A DNA stretch of 64,000 bases. Source: Raoultibacter massiliensis. Its GTDB lineage: Bacteria; Actinomycetota; Coriobacteriia; Coriobacteriales; Eggerthellaceae. Positions 9,275-17,453 of this stretch are shown here, piece by piece. Location of the stretch: positions 36,099-100,098 of the forward strand of contig NZ_LT962670.1 in assembly GCF_900199545.1 (NCBI RefSeq), given 5' to 3'. Made by a program: the position numbers and the translations under genes. The notes beneath the pieces are model-generated. The model was not told the origin of the DNA, ran no database searches, and was given only the letters and a program-made list of their open reading frames with translations. Numbering within the stretch: position 1 is the stretch's first letter; every line of letters begins with the position of its first letter.

Positions 9275-10168
9275 TTAATCCTCTTTCTCCGATATCATAA
9301 TCTTTCCATCGCAGATTCTTTGCAGATATTCCCCGTAGGGAGACTTTCCATAAGCCCTCGCAGATTCTTCCAGCATTTCAAGCGAAATCCATCCTCTGTG
9401 GTAGGCGATTTCTTCAATTGAGGCAATCTGAAGCCTTTGGGAGCTTTCCACAACCCGAACCAACTCTGCTGCTTCAAACAAAGAATCCGTGGTTCCCGTA
9501 TCGAACCAAGAGTAACCACGACCGAGCACTATGGCATTTAACGATCCGTCTTCGAGATACATTTGATTTAAGCTTGTGATCTCATACTCACCACGATCTG
9601 ACGGTTTTACCTGTTTTGCGAATTCGCAAACCCTTTTATCGTAAAAATACAAGCCAGTCACTGCATAATTGGATTTAGGATGTTGGGGTTTTTCCTCTAT
9701 CGAAAGAACCTGACCGCCAGCATTAAGCTCTACTACGCCAAACCTCTCAGGATCGTCAACGTAATAGCCAAACACAGTTGCACCATATTCGGCCTTGCTT
9801 GCCTGCACCAAATGGCGCCCCAAGCCATTTCCATAAAAAATATTGTCTCCAAGAACAAGAGCACATGACTCGTTTGCAACGAATTCTTCTCCGATGACAA
9901 ACGCCTGGGCAAGACCATTCGGTTCAGGCTGCTCCGCGTATGACAAATTCAATCCAAAATGTGATCCATCACGCAATAAATGTTCAAAATTCGGAAGATC
10001 GTGCGGTGTCGAGATAATAAGAATATCTCTAATTCCTGCCAACATTAGCGTTGAAAGAGGATAGTAAATCATGGGCTTATCGTATACAGGCAACAATTGT
10101 TTAGACGTAACCGTCGTGAGCGGATACAAACGAGTTCCTGACCCACCCGCTAGAACAATCCCCTTCAT
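9275..10168 (-). CDS. rmlA: Glucose-1-phosphate thymidylyltransferase
   Basis: A 297-residue nucleotidyltransferase forming dTDP-glucose from glucose 1-phosphate and dTTP, the first step of the dTDP-rhamnose route. The N-terminal loop [13 protein letters not shown], then [27 protein letters not shown] and [12 protein letters not shown] are RmlA signatures. The start has GAGGAG eight bases upstream. It is the first gene of the AT-richer wall-polymer run; 150 bp separate it from the LCP gene, so a promoter probably lies there, though no convincing -35/-10 pair was found. Confidence 0.95.
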   Translation of the reverse strand: MKGIVLAGGSGTRLYPLTTVTSKQLLPVYDKPMIYYPLSTLMLAGIRDILIISTPHDLPNFEHLLRDGSHFGLNLSYAEQPEPNGLAQAFVIGEEFVANESCALVLGDNIFYGNGLGRHLVQASKAEYGATVFGYYVDDPERFGVVELNAGGQVLSIEEKPQHPKSNYAVTGLYFYDKRVCEFAKQVKPSDRGEYEITSLNQMYLEDGSLNAIVLGRGYSWFDTGTTDSLFEAAELVRVVESSQRLQIASIEEIAYHRGWISLEMLEESARAYGKSPYGEYLQRICDGKIMISEKED

Positions 10169-10318
10169 TCAAAACTCCTCAATATCGAATAGAATCTATT
10201 GCTACTTTATTTTATTACTTAATCTATAATCGTCTGCCTGAATCGCTTCTTTAGCAAAAGAAGTCATTTTCTTCATTTTAAGCTTTACACCTCGCAACAA
10301 CACCGCACATAAACGAGG

Positions 10319-11305
10319 TTACGACACAGGAAACGACGGTAAGGCAACAATGCCGGATGAGTCTTCACCTGCATCGACCGTCTCCATAAGGCGGGACCAG
10401 GTTTCTTTATCCTCAGGGATCACCCAAAGCCCCGCTTCGTTGACAGAGCCCGTATGCGGTCCTGTGCACGAGTAAATCGTTACCTCGTCTTTATGCAGAA
10501 GAAAATCGGCGGCAATCGAAGTAAGCAGCCCGTAGTCCATATCGGTTGTCGTATGCTCTTCGAGATAGATAAGGGCCTCATCGATTTTGGTCGGATCATT
10601 GAGCACTTTCTCGATAAGCGATACTTCGATGTTTCGAACGTTGATTTGGCGCAACGCGTCTTGGTCCTCGACGTACTCTTTGCGAGCGCGGGCGAGTACG
10701 AGGGTTTGGGAGCCGTTAAGCAGCTGCGATTCGCCTGGCTTAACCGTAACGTCTCTTCCCGTCGAAGGATCATCGGTCGTTATCTTCAACGGAACATCCA
10801 CGACCGTTCCCCCCAGATCGTCCACCAAAGATTCGAACGAGGTGAACGTTGTCATCATGTAGTAGTCAACCGTGGTCCCTGTCAGCCTTTCGACCACTTT
10901 GACTACTTCCTCCGGATCTCCTCCTGCTAGCGCATCGTTGATTTTCCCACCCGTCCCCGCAAGCTGGGTATCCCGAGGCACCGTAACAAGCGTAATGGTG
11001 TACGTTTCAGGGTCGACGCGCACCAAAGTCATGATATCCGAATGCTGATCGGTTTGGGCGTGCTCGTTCGCTTTCCCCGTATAAAGGGCCGTTCCCTTTC
11101 GAGAGTCGGATCCGATGAGCAGAACATACAGGGGCTCCGTTGCCGGTTCCACGTTCGCGCCGATCTCGCCAGGAGCACCCTTGGTGCTATCGACATGCAA
11201 AAGGCTCGCCACGCCGATGAACGCTGCGGCAAACACCGCAACGACGCAAACGACTACTGCAGCCATTTTTCGCGAACGTACTATTGCTTCAGGCGTATTT
11301 CCCAT
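10319..11305 (-). CDS. LytR-CpsA-Psr (LCP) family cell-wall polymer ligase
   Basis: A 328-residue membrane protein with one N-terminal transmembrane helix (about residues 14-37) and an extracellular LCP domain. LCP enzymes move lipid-linked wall polymers onto peptidoglycan. Visible LCP features are LLIGSDSRKGTA, the Asp/Arg-bearing segment SDIMTLVRVDPETYTITLVTVPRD, KINDALAGGDPEEVV, and ALRQINVRNIEVSLIEKVL. The start is ATG with AGGGGA upstream. It lies between the rhamnose/teichoic-acid genes and the TagO-like gene, fitting the last step of the same pathway. Confidence 0.92.
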   Translation of the reverse strand: MGNTPEAIVRSRKMAAVVVCVVAVFAAAFIGVASLLHVDSTKGAPGEIGANVEPATEPLYVLLIGSDSRKGTALYTGKANEHAQTDQHSDIMTLVRVDPETYTITLVTVPRDTQLAGTGGKINDALAGGDPEEVVKVVERLTGTTVDYYMMTTFTSFESLVDDLGGTVVDVPLKITTDDPSTGRDVTVKPGESQLLNGSQTLVLARARKEYVEDQDALRQINVRNIEVSLIEKVLNDPTKIDEALIYLEEHTTTDMDYGLLTSIAADFLLHKDEVTIYSCTGPHTGSVNEAGLWVIPEDKETWSRLMETVDAGEDSSGIVALPSFPVS

Positions 11306-11358
11306 TCCCCTAGTATACCATCAGGCAATACGAAGAAGAGCAGTCTGTGTTAAGGGGC

Positions 11359-12486
11359 TTATTTACTATGGCGAGGAGTACGCGGGCCGTGCTTTCCCTT
11401 GTTGTCATAGTAGTGCCGCAAGACCGGTTTGAACAGCCCAAACTTCCAAATGATAAAGAACATGACTACGGCCAAGCCGAAAAATATCGCCCACCGGACA
11501 GGGCCGGAAAAGCTTCCCAGCATAGTCCCCACAAACGCGAGGAACGCCGAACACAGCCATAGAACCGCGACAGCCCTGCGCTGCCCCAAGCCGGCACGGA
11601 GCAACCGATGGTGTATGTGCCCCATATCCGCTTGCCCGACAGGCTTATGACCTCTGCTACGCCGAATTATGGCAGAGATCGTATCGAGCAGGGGAACTCC
11701 CGCGATCACCAAGGGCACGAGCATGACCACGAAGCTCTGCGTGCGGACGACACCCGAAATGGAGATGATGCCCACCATCAGGCCGAGGAGCAAAGCCCCT
11801 GAATCCCCCATGAAAATCGAAGCTGGAAAGAAATTGAACCGCAAAAACGCCAAGCACACGGCGATGAGCGCAACGCAGGCCAATGCGAGCGTCGCGCTAC
11901 CGCGCATTATCACCAGATACAAAAGGCTTGCCGACACGATGGCGATGATGCCCGTTGCCAAGCCATCCAACCCATCGATAAGATTCGTGATGTTGACGAA
12001 CACCACCAGGTAGAGAACCGTCAAAGGGTAGTTGAGCCATCCAAGATCGACGTAGTCGCCATCGACGATCGACCGAACCGTTCCTATCGTAATGCCCGCA
12101 GCCGCAACCACAACGGCAGCGACGATCTGCCCGAAAAGCTTCGGCAAAGCCGCCATCTGAACGATGTCGTCGACAAGGCCCACGGCGAACATGATGGTGA
12201 TGCCGATGAACAGCACAATGTAATTGATATCCTGAAGGACGTAAAGATCGACAATTTCCCACCCGAAGAACCGCTCCGCGATGAGCACGGACAAACATGC
12301 AGCTACAAGCCCGACATACAGGGCAATGCCCCCGCATCGAGGCACGGGGTCGGTGTTGAGCCGTCGATTGCTGGGGTAGTCGATCGCCCCGATGAGAACG
12401 GCAATTTTCTTAGACGCAGGCACCATAAGATAAGTGACGATAAACGCCACGAAAAACACCGTTAATGCCTGATGTATCGCCAACAA
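11359..12486 (-). CDS. tagO: Undecaprenyl-phosphate GlcNAc-1-phosphate transferase (WecA/TagO family)
   Basis: A 375-residue multi-pass membrane protein of the MraY/WecA/TagO family. It starts wall-polymer synthesis by moving a HexNAc-1-phosphate onto undecaprenyl phosphate. Key motifs are RRLNTDPVPRCGGIALYVG, VGLVDDIVQM (Mg-binding Asp pair), TNLIDGLDGLATG, FMGDSGALLLGLMVG, and a basic GHIHHRLLRAGLGQRR loop. The start is TTG at 12486 with GGGGA six bases upstream. Absence of MraY-specific wording and the wall-polymer context favour TagO/WecA function; the exact sugar is inferred. Confidence 0.9.
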   Translation of the reverse strand: MLAIHQALTVFFVAFIVTYLMVPASKKIAVLIGAIDYPSNRRLNTDPVPRCGGIALYVGLVAACLSVLIAERFFGWEIVDLYVLQDINYIVLFIGITIMFAVGLVDDIVQMAALPKLFGQIVAAVVVAAAGITIGTVRSIVDGDYVDLGWLNYPLTVLYLVVFVNITNLIDGLDGLATGIIAIVSASLLYLVIMRGSATLALACVALIAVCLAFLRFNFFPASIFMGDSGALLLGLMVGIISISGVVRTQSFVVMLVPLVIAGVPLLDTISAIIRRSRGHKPVGQADMGHIHHRLLRAGLGQRRAVAVLWLCSAFLAFVGTMLGSFSGPVRWAIFFGLAVVMFFIIWKFGLFKPVLRHYYDNKGKHGPRTPRHSK

Positions 12487-12657
12487 GTCAAATCCCCATG
12501 TACGTATTTGTGTGGCTCATATTAGCAGATATCGAACGCTAAACGTGCTCATAAGGCATTTTGACCTGTATCTTTGTTGGCAAACGGGCGGTTTAGCCGC
12601 AGCAGCTGCACGCCGCGACCAGCCGCACGAAGCGCATCGCTCCTTGCGCGAACAAGC

Positions 12658-13719
12658 CTATTTCCGCTCTTCGCGATACTCCTTCGAGCTGCGAAGGCCG
12701 TCGCGTATGCGCCGCGGCACGCCGAGCAGCGCATCCCCAATCCGGTAGGTCTTCGAAGCGCGCAGGTCTTCGTCGAGGTCGTTGAGGGCGGCAGCCGGAT
12801 ATACGGCTTCGGAATAAAAGATCAACCTGTCCTGAACCGACATGCTCCCAAGAAACCGCGCTCGATCCTCCTCCTCGATATCCTCAAGCCAAATACGCCC
12901 CGCTACAAGCGAGTAATCCACCATACGGCGCGCAACGGCGCGGAGGAATCCGTCGTCGACCTCGTCCGCATGGGCATTTACCCACTTGCGCATTTCTCGC
13001 ACGCAGATAAGGTGGCCGCGCACATTTTCGATCGTATGCTTTGCCGTCATGGTGGAGCCGACGCGCACGCGTCGCCTGTATAGCGGTTCGTTCAGGTAGG
13101 AGGTCCTCTGCGAATGCACGAGCGTTTGGAATGTGAACAGAACATCCTCGTGGATGATGCCTTCGTAGAAGCGGATATGGTTGTCTTCTATCAGGGAGCG
13201 TTTCACCATGCGCAGAGCAGCGTGCGGCAAGAACTCCCGATGTTCCTCGAAGAACGTAAACAGCCTCATACCCGTGGTCACATCTTCGAAAGCAGGCCGG
13301 TTGTTGTATTCTTCGCGAACCTGTTCGAACAGCTCTTTCGACTCGTAAAAAGCCTGCGCGGAAAAATACAGGTCTTCGAGCTGCTGCCTGTCGGCCCGGT
13401 CGATCATCTTTTCAAGAGCGTCGCCGACAAAGTAGTCGTCGGCGTCGAGCAATACGATGTAGTCACCGCGCGCGTTGTCGAGAGCAACGTTGCGCGCCGC
13501 ACTCTGACCGCTGTTCTTCTCAAGCTCGAAAAAGCAAAACCGGCCGTCGCCTTGCACCAGCTCCTTCGCCGCAACAAGCGATCCGTCGGTAGAGCAATCG
13601 TCAACGCAGAGCACTTCGAAGTTCTCAAACGTCTGGTTTTTAAGCGATTCGATGCATTCTTCCAGATACGGAGCGCAATTGTACATGGGAACGATAACGG
13701 AAATTCGAGGGCTTTCCAT
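12658..13719 (-). CDS. Family 2 glycosyltransferase
   Basis: A 353-residue GT-A glycosyltransferase. The N-terminus reads SVIVPMYNCAPYLEECIESL, followed by CVDDCSTDGS, GQSAARNVAL and the metal/nucleotide motif VLLDADDYF. There is no hydrophobic anchor, so it is cytosolic. The start at 13719 is set by AGGTGGGATC directly upstream and lies 8 bp after the stop of the preceding glycosyltransferase; the two form a pair and probably add successive sugars. The acceptor is unknown, with a wall polymer most likely from context. A 171-bp gap separates it from tagO. Confidence 0.88.
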   Translation of the reverse strand: MESPRISVIVPMYNCAPYLEECIESLKNQTFENFEVLCVDDCSTDGSLVAAKELVQGDGRFCFFELEKNSGQSAARNVALDNARGDYIVLLDADDYFVGDALEKMIDRADRQQLEDLYFSAQAFYESKELFEQVREEYNNRPAFEDVTTGMRLFTFFEEHREFLPHAALRMVKRSLIEDNHIRFYEGIIHEDVLFTFQTLVHSQRTSYLNEPLYRRRVRVGSTMTAKHTIENVRGHLICVREMRKWVNAHADEVDDGFLRAVARRMVDYSLVAGRIWLEDIEEEDRARFLGSMSVQDRLIFYSEAVYPAAALNDLDEDLRASKTYRIGDALLGVPRRIRDGLRSSKEYREERK

Positions 13720-13727
13720 GATCCCAC

Positions 13728-14717
13728 CTAAAACGTTTCTGCATTGCGCGCCGCGAACGCGGCAGCGCCCTGGTCGAGCAAACTCATGACGGCTTGCCAA
13801 TCCCGATCGGAAAAGCAATTCCGAACAAGCTCCCCCGCTTCTCGGGCGCGCGCGTATTCTTCGTGCATCCTCGCCGCGAATTCTTCATGAAACGAAGGGT
13901 CGATGCGCTCGTAATTCCAGCGGTACTTGCCCCATTTGTCCGCGTGGAACCACGGGATGAAGCGCTCGCACCGTTCGGGACGCTCCCTTAGGAAGCGTTC
14001 GCTTTCGGCAAGTTCGTCGCACACAACGTAAATTCGATCCGAAGTCTTCACCGAAGAAGACGGATTGTCCATCCTGTAATGCAAAAGCGGCTTGCGAATA
14101 AGCGCGCATCGCCGTGCCGCAAACCAAGCTTTGAGCACGAACGAAGTGTCCTGGAAGGCGGCGCCCGGCGTTTCACGAAACGAGATGCCTTCGCGCCGCA
14201 GCATGTCCGAGCGATACAGCCCCGTCCAAATCGAGGGTATCGTACAGATGATGTTCGGATGGTCAGCAGGATCGAACGGTGTCTTCGCAGGGAATTCTCG
14301 CAGATTGCGGTTTTTCCTGTTACGCCCGTCGGCGTATTCGTAGAAGTTCGATTTCACCAGGTCGCAATCATGGCGCTCGGCCAACTCGTACATCGTGGCG
14401 TACATGGTGCGCTCCGCAAAATCATCGGGTTCGGCAATTGCAATGTATTCGCCGCGCGCCTCCCCTATCCCCCTGTTGAGCGATGCGCCGTATCCCGAAT
14501 TCTCCTTGTCGATGATCGCGATGCGGGAATCCCGGTCCGCATAGCTGCGCAGTATTGCGGGCGACCCGTCGGTTGCTCCGTCGTTAATGCAGATGATCTC
14601 AATGTTTTCCAACGTCTGCCCGCAGAGGGAGTCGAGACATTGCGCCAGATAGCGCTCAACGTTGTAGGTCGGCACAAGAACGGAAACGGCGGGACGCGCC
14701 ATTGAGTTGTTCGTCAT
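13728..14717 (-). CDS. Family 2 glycosyltransferase
   Basis: A 329-residue GT2 enzyme with VSVLVPTYNVERYLAQCLDS, CINDGATDGS, GYGASLNRGIGEARGEYI and AEPDDF. The Pro in EPDD instead of the usual DADD is a common variant in this family. It belongs to the subgroup acting on surface polysaccharide or teichoic acid. Start 14717 is supported by GGAGG nine bases upstream; an in-frame extension to 14864 has no such signal. It is the promoter-proximal gene of the pair and is transcribed divergently from the toxin-antitoxin genes. Confidence 0.88.
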   Translation of the reverse strand: MTNNSMARPAVSVLVPTYNVERYLAQCLDSLCGQTLENIEIICINDGATDGSPAILRSYADRDSRIAIIDKENSGYGASLNRGIGEARGEYIAIAEPDDFAERTMYATMYELAERHDCDLVKSNFYEYADGRNRKNRNLREFPAKTPFDPADHPNIICTIPSIWTGLYRSDMLRREGISFRETPGAAFQDTSFVLKAWFAARRCALIRKPLLHYRMDNPSSSVKTSDRIYVVCDELAESERFLRERPERCERFIPWFHADKWGKYRWNYERIDPSFHEEFAARMHEEYARAREAGELVRNCFSDRDWQAVMSLLDQGAAAFAARNAETF

Positions 14718-14934
14718 TCGATTTGCCTCCGCTCCACGCAGCTTCCCAAGTGCCCGCGCGCCTATAAACCGCGATAGCATTCCATCATTATAACCGAGAG
14801 GAAGAAGGGCATGTATCGTGTTTCTCTTTTGAGCATTCAGCCACGAAATCCAATCAGTCATCATATTTAGTGTATTATTTTATATATGATTTACTTCTTT
14901 TTATCTTCCTTCTACGTTACCCAGAGGAGCAGCT

Positions 14935-15234
14935 ATGGAAACAACGCATACGCTTGATCCCATATACCCGATAAGTGCCCTTCAGAAAAAACAACGCGAG
15001 GTCAAGGAGGCTGCGTCCAAGGGCATTGTCCGTATCACCGAGCAAGGCGTTGGCGCCTACATTTTCAGCTCCGAAGAGCAATTCGAAAAGGCGATTAAAA
15101 GAGCTCAGGAGCAAGCCGTCTACGAAGCGAGACTTGCAGATTCCATTACAGCCGGCCGTGCCGATATGGAAACAGGAAGGCTGCACACCGATCATGAGGC
15201 ATTCTTCGACAGAGCGCGAGCAAAACTCTCATGA
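14935..15234 (+). CDS. Type II antitoxin (Phd/YefM-like)
   Basis: A 99-residue protein with MxxxxTLDPIYPISALQKKQREVKEAA then GIVRITEQGVGAYIF (written here in two pieces). A short N-terminal DNA-contact segment and one beta strand precede a helical C-terminus rich in charge, the layout of Phd/YefM antitoxins. AGAGGAGC lies just upstream of the ATG. Its stop overlaps the next start by 4 bp (ATGA), typical of antitoxin-toxin operons. It should neutralise the following toxin and repress its own promoter. The family call rests on overall pattern, not a diagnostic motif. Confidence 0.75.
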   Translation: METTHTLDPIYPISALQKKQREVKEAASKGIVRITEQGVGAYIFSSEEQFEKAIKRAQEQAVYEARLADSITAGRADMETGRLHTDHEAFFDRARAKLS

Positions 15235-15503
15235 CTGTCGTAAAGCGAACGGATACTTTCAACGAAAACGTCCTTGCCAAGGTCGATTCCATTCGGGTTC
15301 TCAATGAGATCGAGCGCAAAATAATACTGCTCGAAACGGTCCTCTCTCTAGGAGCTAACGATCTGCCCGCTTCGATACAGCACCGATTCGGCACCAACGT
15401 AAGAAGAATCGTCTGCCCACCGTTCCTGATTATCTACGAATACTTCGAAGATGCCGACGTCGTTATTGTCTACGACCTTATCCATGGACGGCAAGCTTAT
15501 TGA
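15231..15503 (+). CDS. Type II toxin, RelE/ParE superfamily
   Basis: A 90-residue basic protein. The C-terminal half, RRIVCPPFLIIYEYF then VVIVYDLIHGRQAY, has the beta-strand pattern and the terminal HGRQ motif seen across RelE/ParE toxins. It is translationally coupled to the antitoxin by a 4-bp overlap. Whether it cleaves ribosome-bound mRNA (RelE) or inhibits gyrase (ParE) cannot be told. It sits about 30 kb from gyrB/gyrA, which may be chance. A strong bidirectional terminator and a perfect ParB site follow it. Confidence 0.78.
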   Translation: MTVVKRTDTFNENVLAKVDSIRVLNEIERKIILLETVLSLGANDLPASIQHRFGTNVRRIVCPPFLIIYEYFEDADVVIVYDLIHGRQAY

Positions 15504-15548
15504 CTTTCGAAAACAGGGCGGATAGCCCGACCTGGAAACACGAACGAA

Positions 15549-15564
15549 TGTTTCACGTGAAACA
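15549..15564. promoter_or_regulatory. parS site (perfect 16-mer)
   Basis: TGTTTCACGTGAAACA, the ParB nucleation palindrome, lies between the toxin gene and a convergent terminator. It is about 22 kb from parA and is the leftmost perfect copy in the window. Confidence 0.9.
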
Positions 15565-15581
15565 TTCGCTTCTCGGACGAC

Positions 15582-15615
15582 GAAAACGGACGCCTGACCC
15601 CAGACGTCCGTTTTC
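15582..15615. terminator. Bidirectional terminator between toxin and reductase genes
   Basis: A perfect 11-bp stem (GAAAACGGACG paired with CGTCCGTTTTC) with a 12-nt loop ends in T-runs on both strands. It lies between the converging toxin and FAD-reductase genes. Confidence 0.8.
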
Positions 15616-15672
15616 CATTGGCAGAGCCATCGCGTGCGGTTCGCAAAGCGCGATGGCGCATGCTCTGCGCGC

Positions 15673-17238
15673 TTACTCGCTCTGCGCGGCCATCTGACCG
15701 GCAAGGCGTCCATTCACCAGGCAGTCGGCGGTTGCGCACGAACCCAAACGGCACGCACCGTGAACGCCGCCGGTCGCTTCGCCTGCGGCGAAGAAGCCGG
15801 GAATGGGATTGAGATCCACATCGAGAACCTGCGCGTCCATGTTCGTCTTCACGCCGCCCATCGTGTGGTGCACCTTTGGCCAAATGCGGGTGATGTAGTA
15901 AGGACCGTCGCCGAGGGGTTTCGCATCCTCGGGGATCATCTTGCCGAACTCTTCGTCGTTGCGATTTTCGACGTAGGTGTTGTAGCGTTCGAGCTGAGCG
16001 CGGAATTCGTCGGGGAGGCTGTACTCGGCGATAACGTCTTCGATCGTGTCGAATTTCTTCGTGATTCCGGCATCGATCGCAGGCTGCAAGTTGGCTTCGT
16101 AGTTCCACTTGGGGATATTCTGCTCATCGACGATCTGGAGCAGCGGCACGCCGTTTTCCACGATCGCGTTCGAGTACACGCGGCGGTCGGCGAGCTCGCT
16201 GACGATGCGCTTGCCCGTCTGAGGGTCGATGCTCATGCCGTAGGCAACGTTGGCATCGATGTAGCTCGGGCCTTTGCCGTATCCGGTCTCATCGGGGCTG
16301 CACCACGGACCAAGCTGGATCCAGTCGAGATGCACGGCCAAAGCGCCGGCTTTCATGGCAGCGGCAAGAGCTTCCGCCGTCGCACCGTCCTGATTGGTGC
16401 AATCGACGGTTTCGTCGAGATGCGGATCATGCTGCGCACGCCAGGCGACATCCTTGCCGAACCCGCCGCTTGCAAGCACGACGCCCTTGTTCGCTTTGAT
16501 GTAGACGGGGTTTCCCGTCGTGGGATCGTTGCCCTTCGCCTTCTCGTTCACCTGCACGCCAACCATGCGCCCGGTTTCGTCACGGAAGAACTTCGTCACC
16601 ATACGGCCCGTCCCGATCGGCACACCCATCTCGGTGACCTTCTCGGTCAGCGGCACCGTGATCGCGGATCCGTGGCCGATGGCCGGGTGGATGGTGCGCA
16701 CGGTGTTGTGGCCGCCGTAGGGGATCACATTGATGTTGCCGTCTTCGTCGGTATCCCATTCAACGCCGAGTTCGCTTTGGGTCCACTCCCACGTTTCGTT
16801 CGATTTCTCAGCGAGGACACGGCACTTCTCTTCGTCGTTCAAGCCGAGACCTGCGGTCATCATATCAGCGACGTATTTATCGACGGAATCCTCGATGCCC
16901 TTCGCCTTCTGCGCCGAAGACATGCATACGGCGAAGTCGCCGTCGGCGATGGCCGAATTGCCACCCGTGGTCGGCATCTTCTCGACGATCATCGTATTGG
17001 CGCCAGCCTTCGAAGCCTCGTACGCCGCAGCCAATCCCGCATAGCCCGAGCCGATAACCAGTACATCGCATTCTTCATCCCATTTTTCGGGAAGCCCCGT
17101 GCCCGAAACGGCTGCCGCAGTCGCCGTGCCTTTTTGCTGAGGCGCGCATCCCGCAAGGCCCGCTCCGGCTACAACCGCAGCCGCCGAACCAACAGCCAGG
17201 GTCTTGAGGAATCCCCTTCTGTCCAACGATGTCTCCAT
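15673..17238 (-). CDS. Tat-exported FAD-dependent fumarate-reductase-like flavoprotein
   Basis: A 521-residue protein of the flavocytochrome c/urocanate-reductase superfamily. The N-terminus has a twin-arginine motif DRRGFLK and a lipobox LAGC (Cys31), so it is probably exported folded and lipid-anchored. The FAD loop is VLVIGSGYAGLAAAYEASKAG. GNSAIADGDF and the C-terminal GEATGGVHGACRLGS keep the His and Arg that bind the carboxylate in fumarate reductases. No CxxCH haem motif is present, so electrons must come from a separate partner. AAGGATC precedes the ATG. The upstream membrane LuxR gene is the likely regulator. The electron acceptor is unknown; a dicarboxylate or enoate is likely. Confidence 0.88.
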   Translation of the reverse strand: METSLDRRGFLKTLAVGSAAAVVAGAGLAGCAPQQKGTATAAAVSGTGLPEKWDEECDVLVIGSGYAGLAAAYEASKAGANTMIVEKMPTTGGNSAIADGDFAVCMSSAQKAKGIEDSVDKYVADMMTAGLGLNDEEKCRVLAEKSNETWEWTQSELGVEWDTDEDGNINVIPYGGHNTVRTIHPAIGHGSAITVPLTEKVTEMGVPIGTGRMVTKFFRDETGRMVGVQVNEKAKGNDPTTGNPVYIKANKGVVLASGGFGKDVAWRAQHDPHLDETVDCTNQDGATAEALAAAMKAGALAVHLDWIQLGPWCSPDETGYGKGPSYIDANVAYGMSIDPQTGKRIVSELADRRVYSNAIVENGVPLLQIVDEQNIPKWNYEANLQPAIDAGITKKFDTIEDVIAEYSLPDEFRAQLERYNTYVENRNDEEFGKMIPEDAKPLGDGPYYITRIWPKVHHTMGGVKTNMDAQVLDVDLNPIPGFFAAGEATGGVHGACRLGSCATADCLVNGRLAGQMAAQSE

Positions 17239-17453
17239 GATCCTTCTCCCTTCGAATCCGTCCCCTGATTACCAAGTATCGACGCATCTTCAGCACGCCC
17301 GGCGCGCCGTTTGCGCATTCCGTTGAGGACGGATCGATCATAGGAGCGAGAAGGGCGCGCCGTGTACCTCCAAAGGGACTATTCTCGGATTTTCGCTTGT
17401 GGCACAAAAGGGAGTATATTCGAGTTTCCGCAGATCAAAGCATTGATTTAAAA

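Noticed and set aside
15634..17268. Long plus-strand open frame of 544 codons opposite the FAD reductase
   Set aside because: It is a shadow of the reductase, with no family motif; GC-rich genes produce such antisense frames. The same holds for 19848-22526, 24756-26162, 31087-32442 and 58461-60062.
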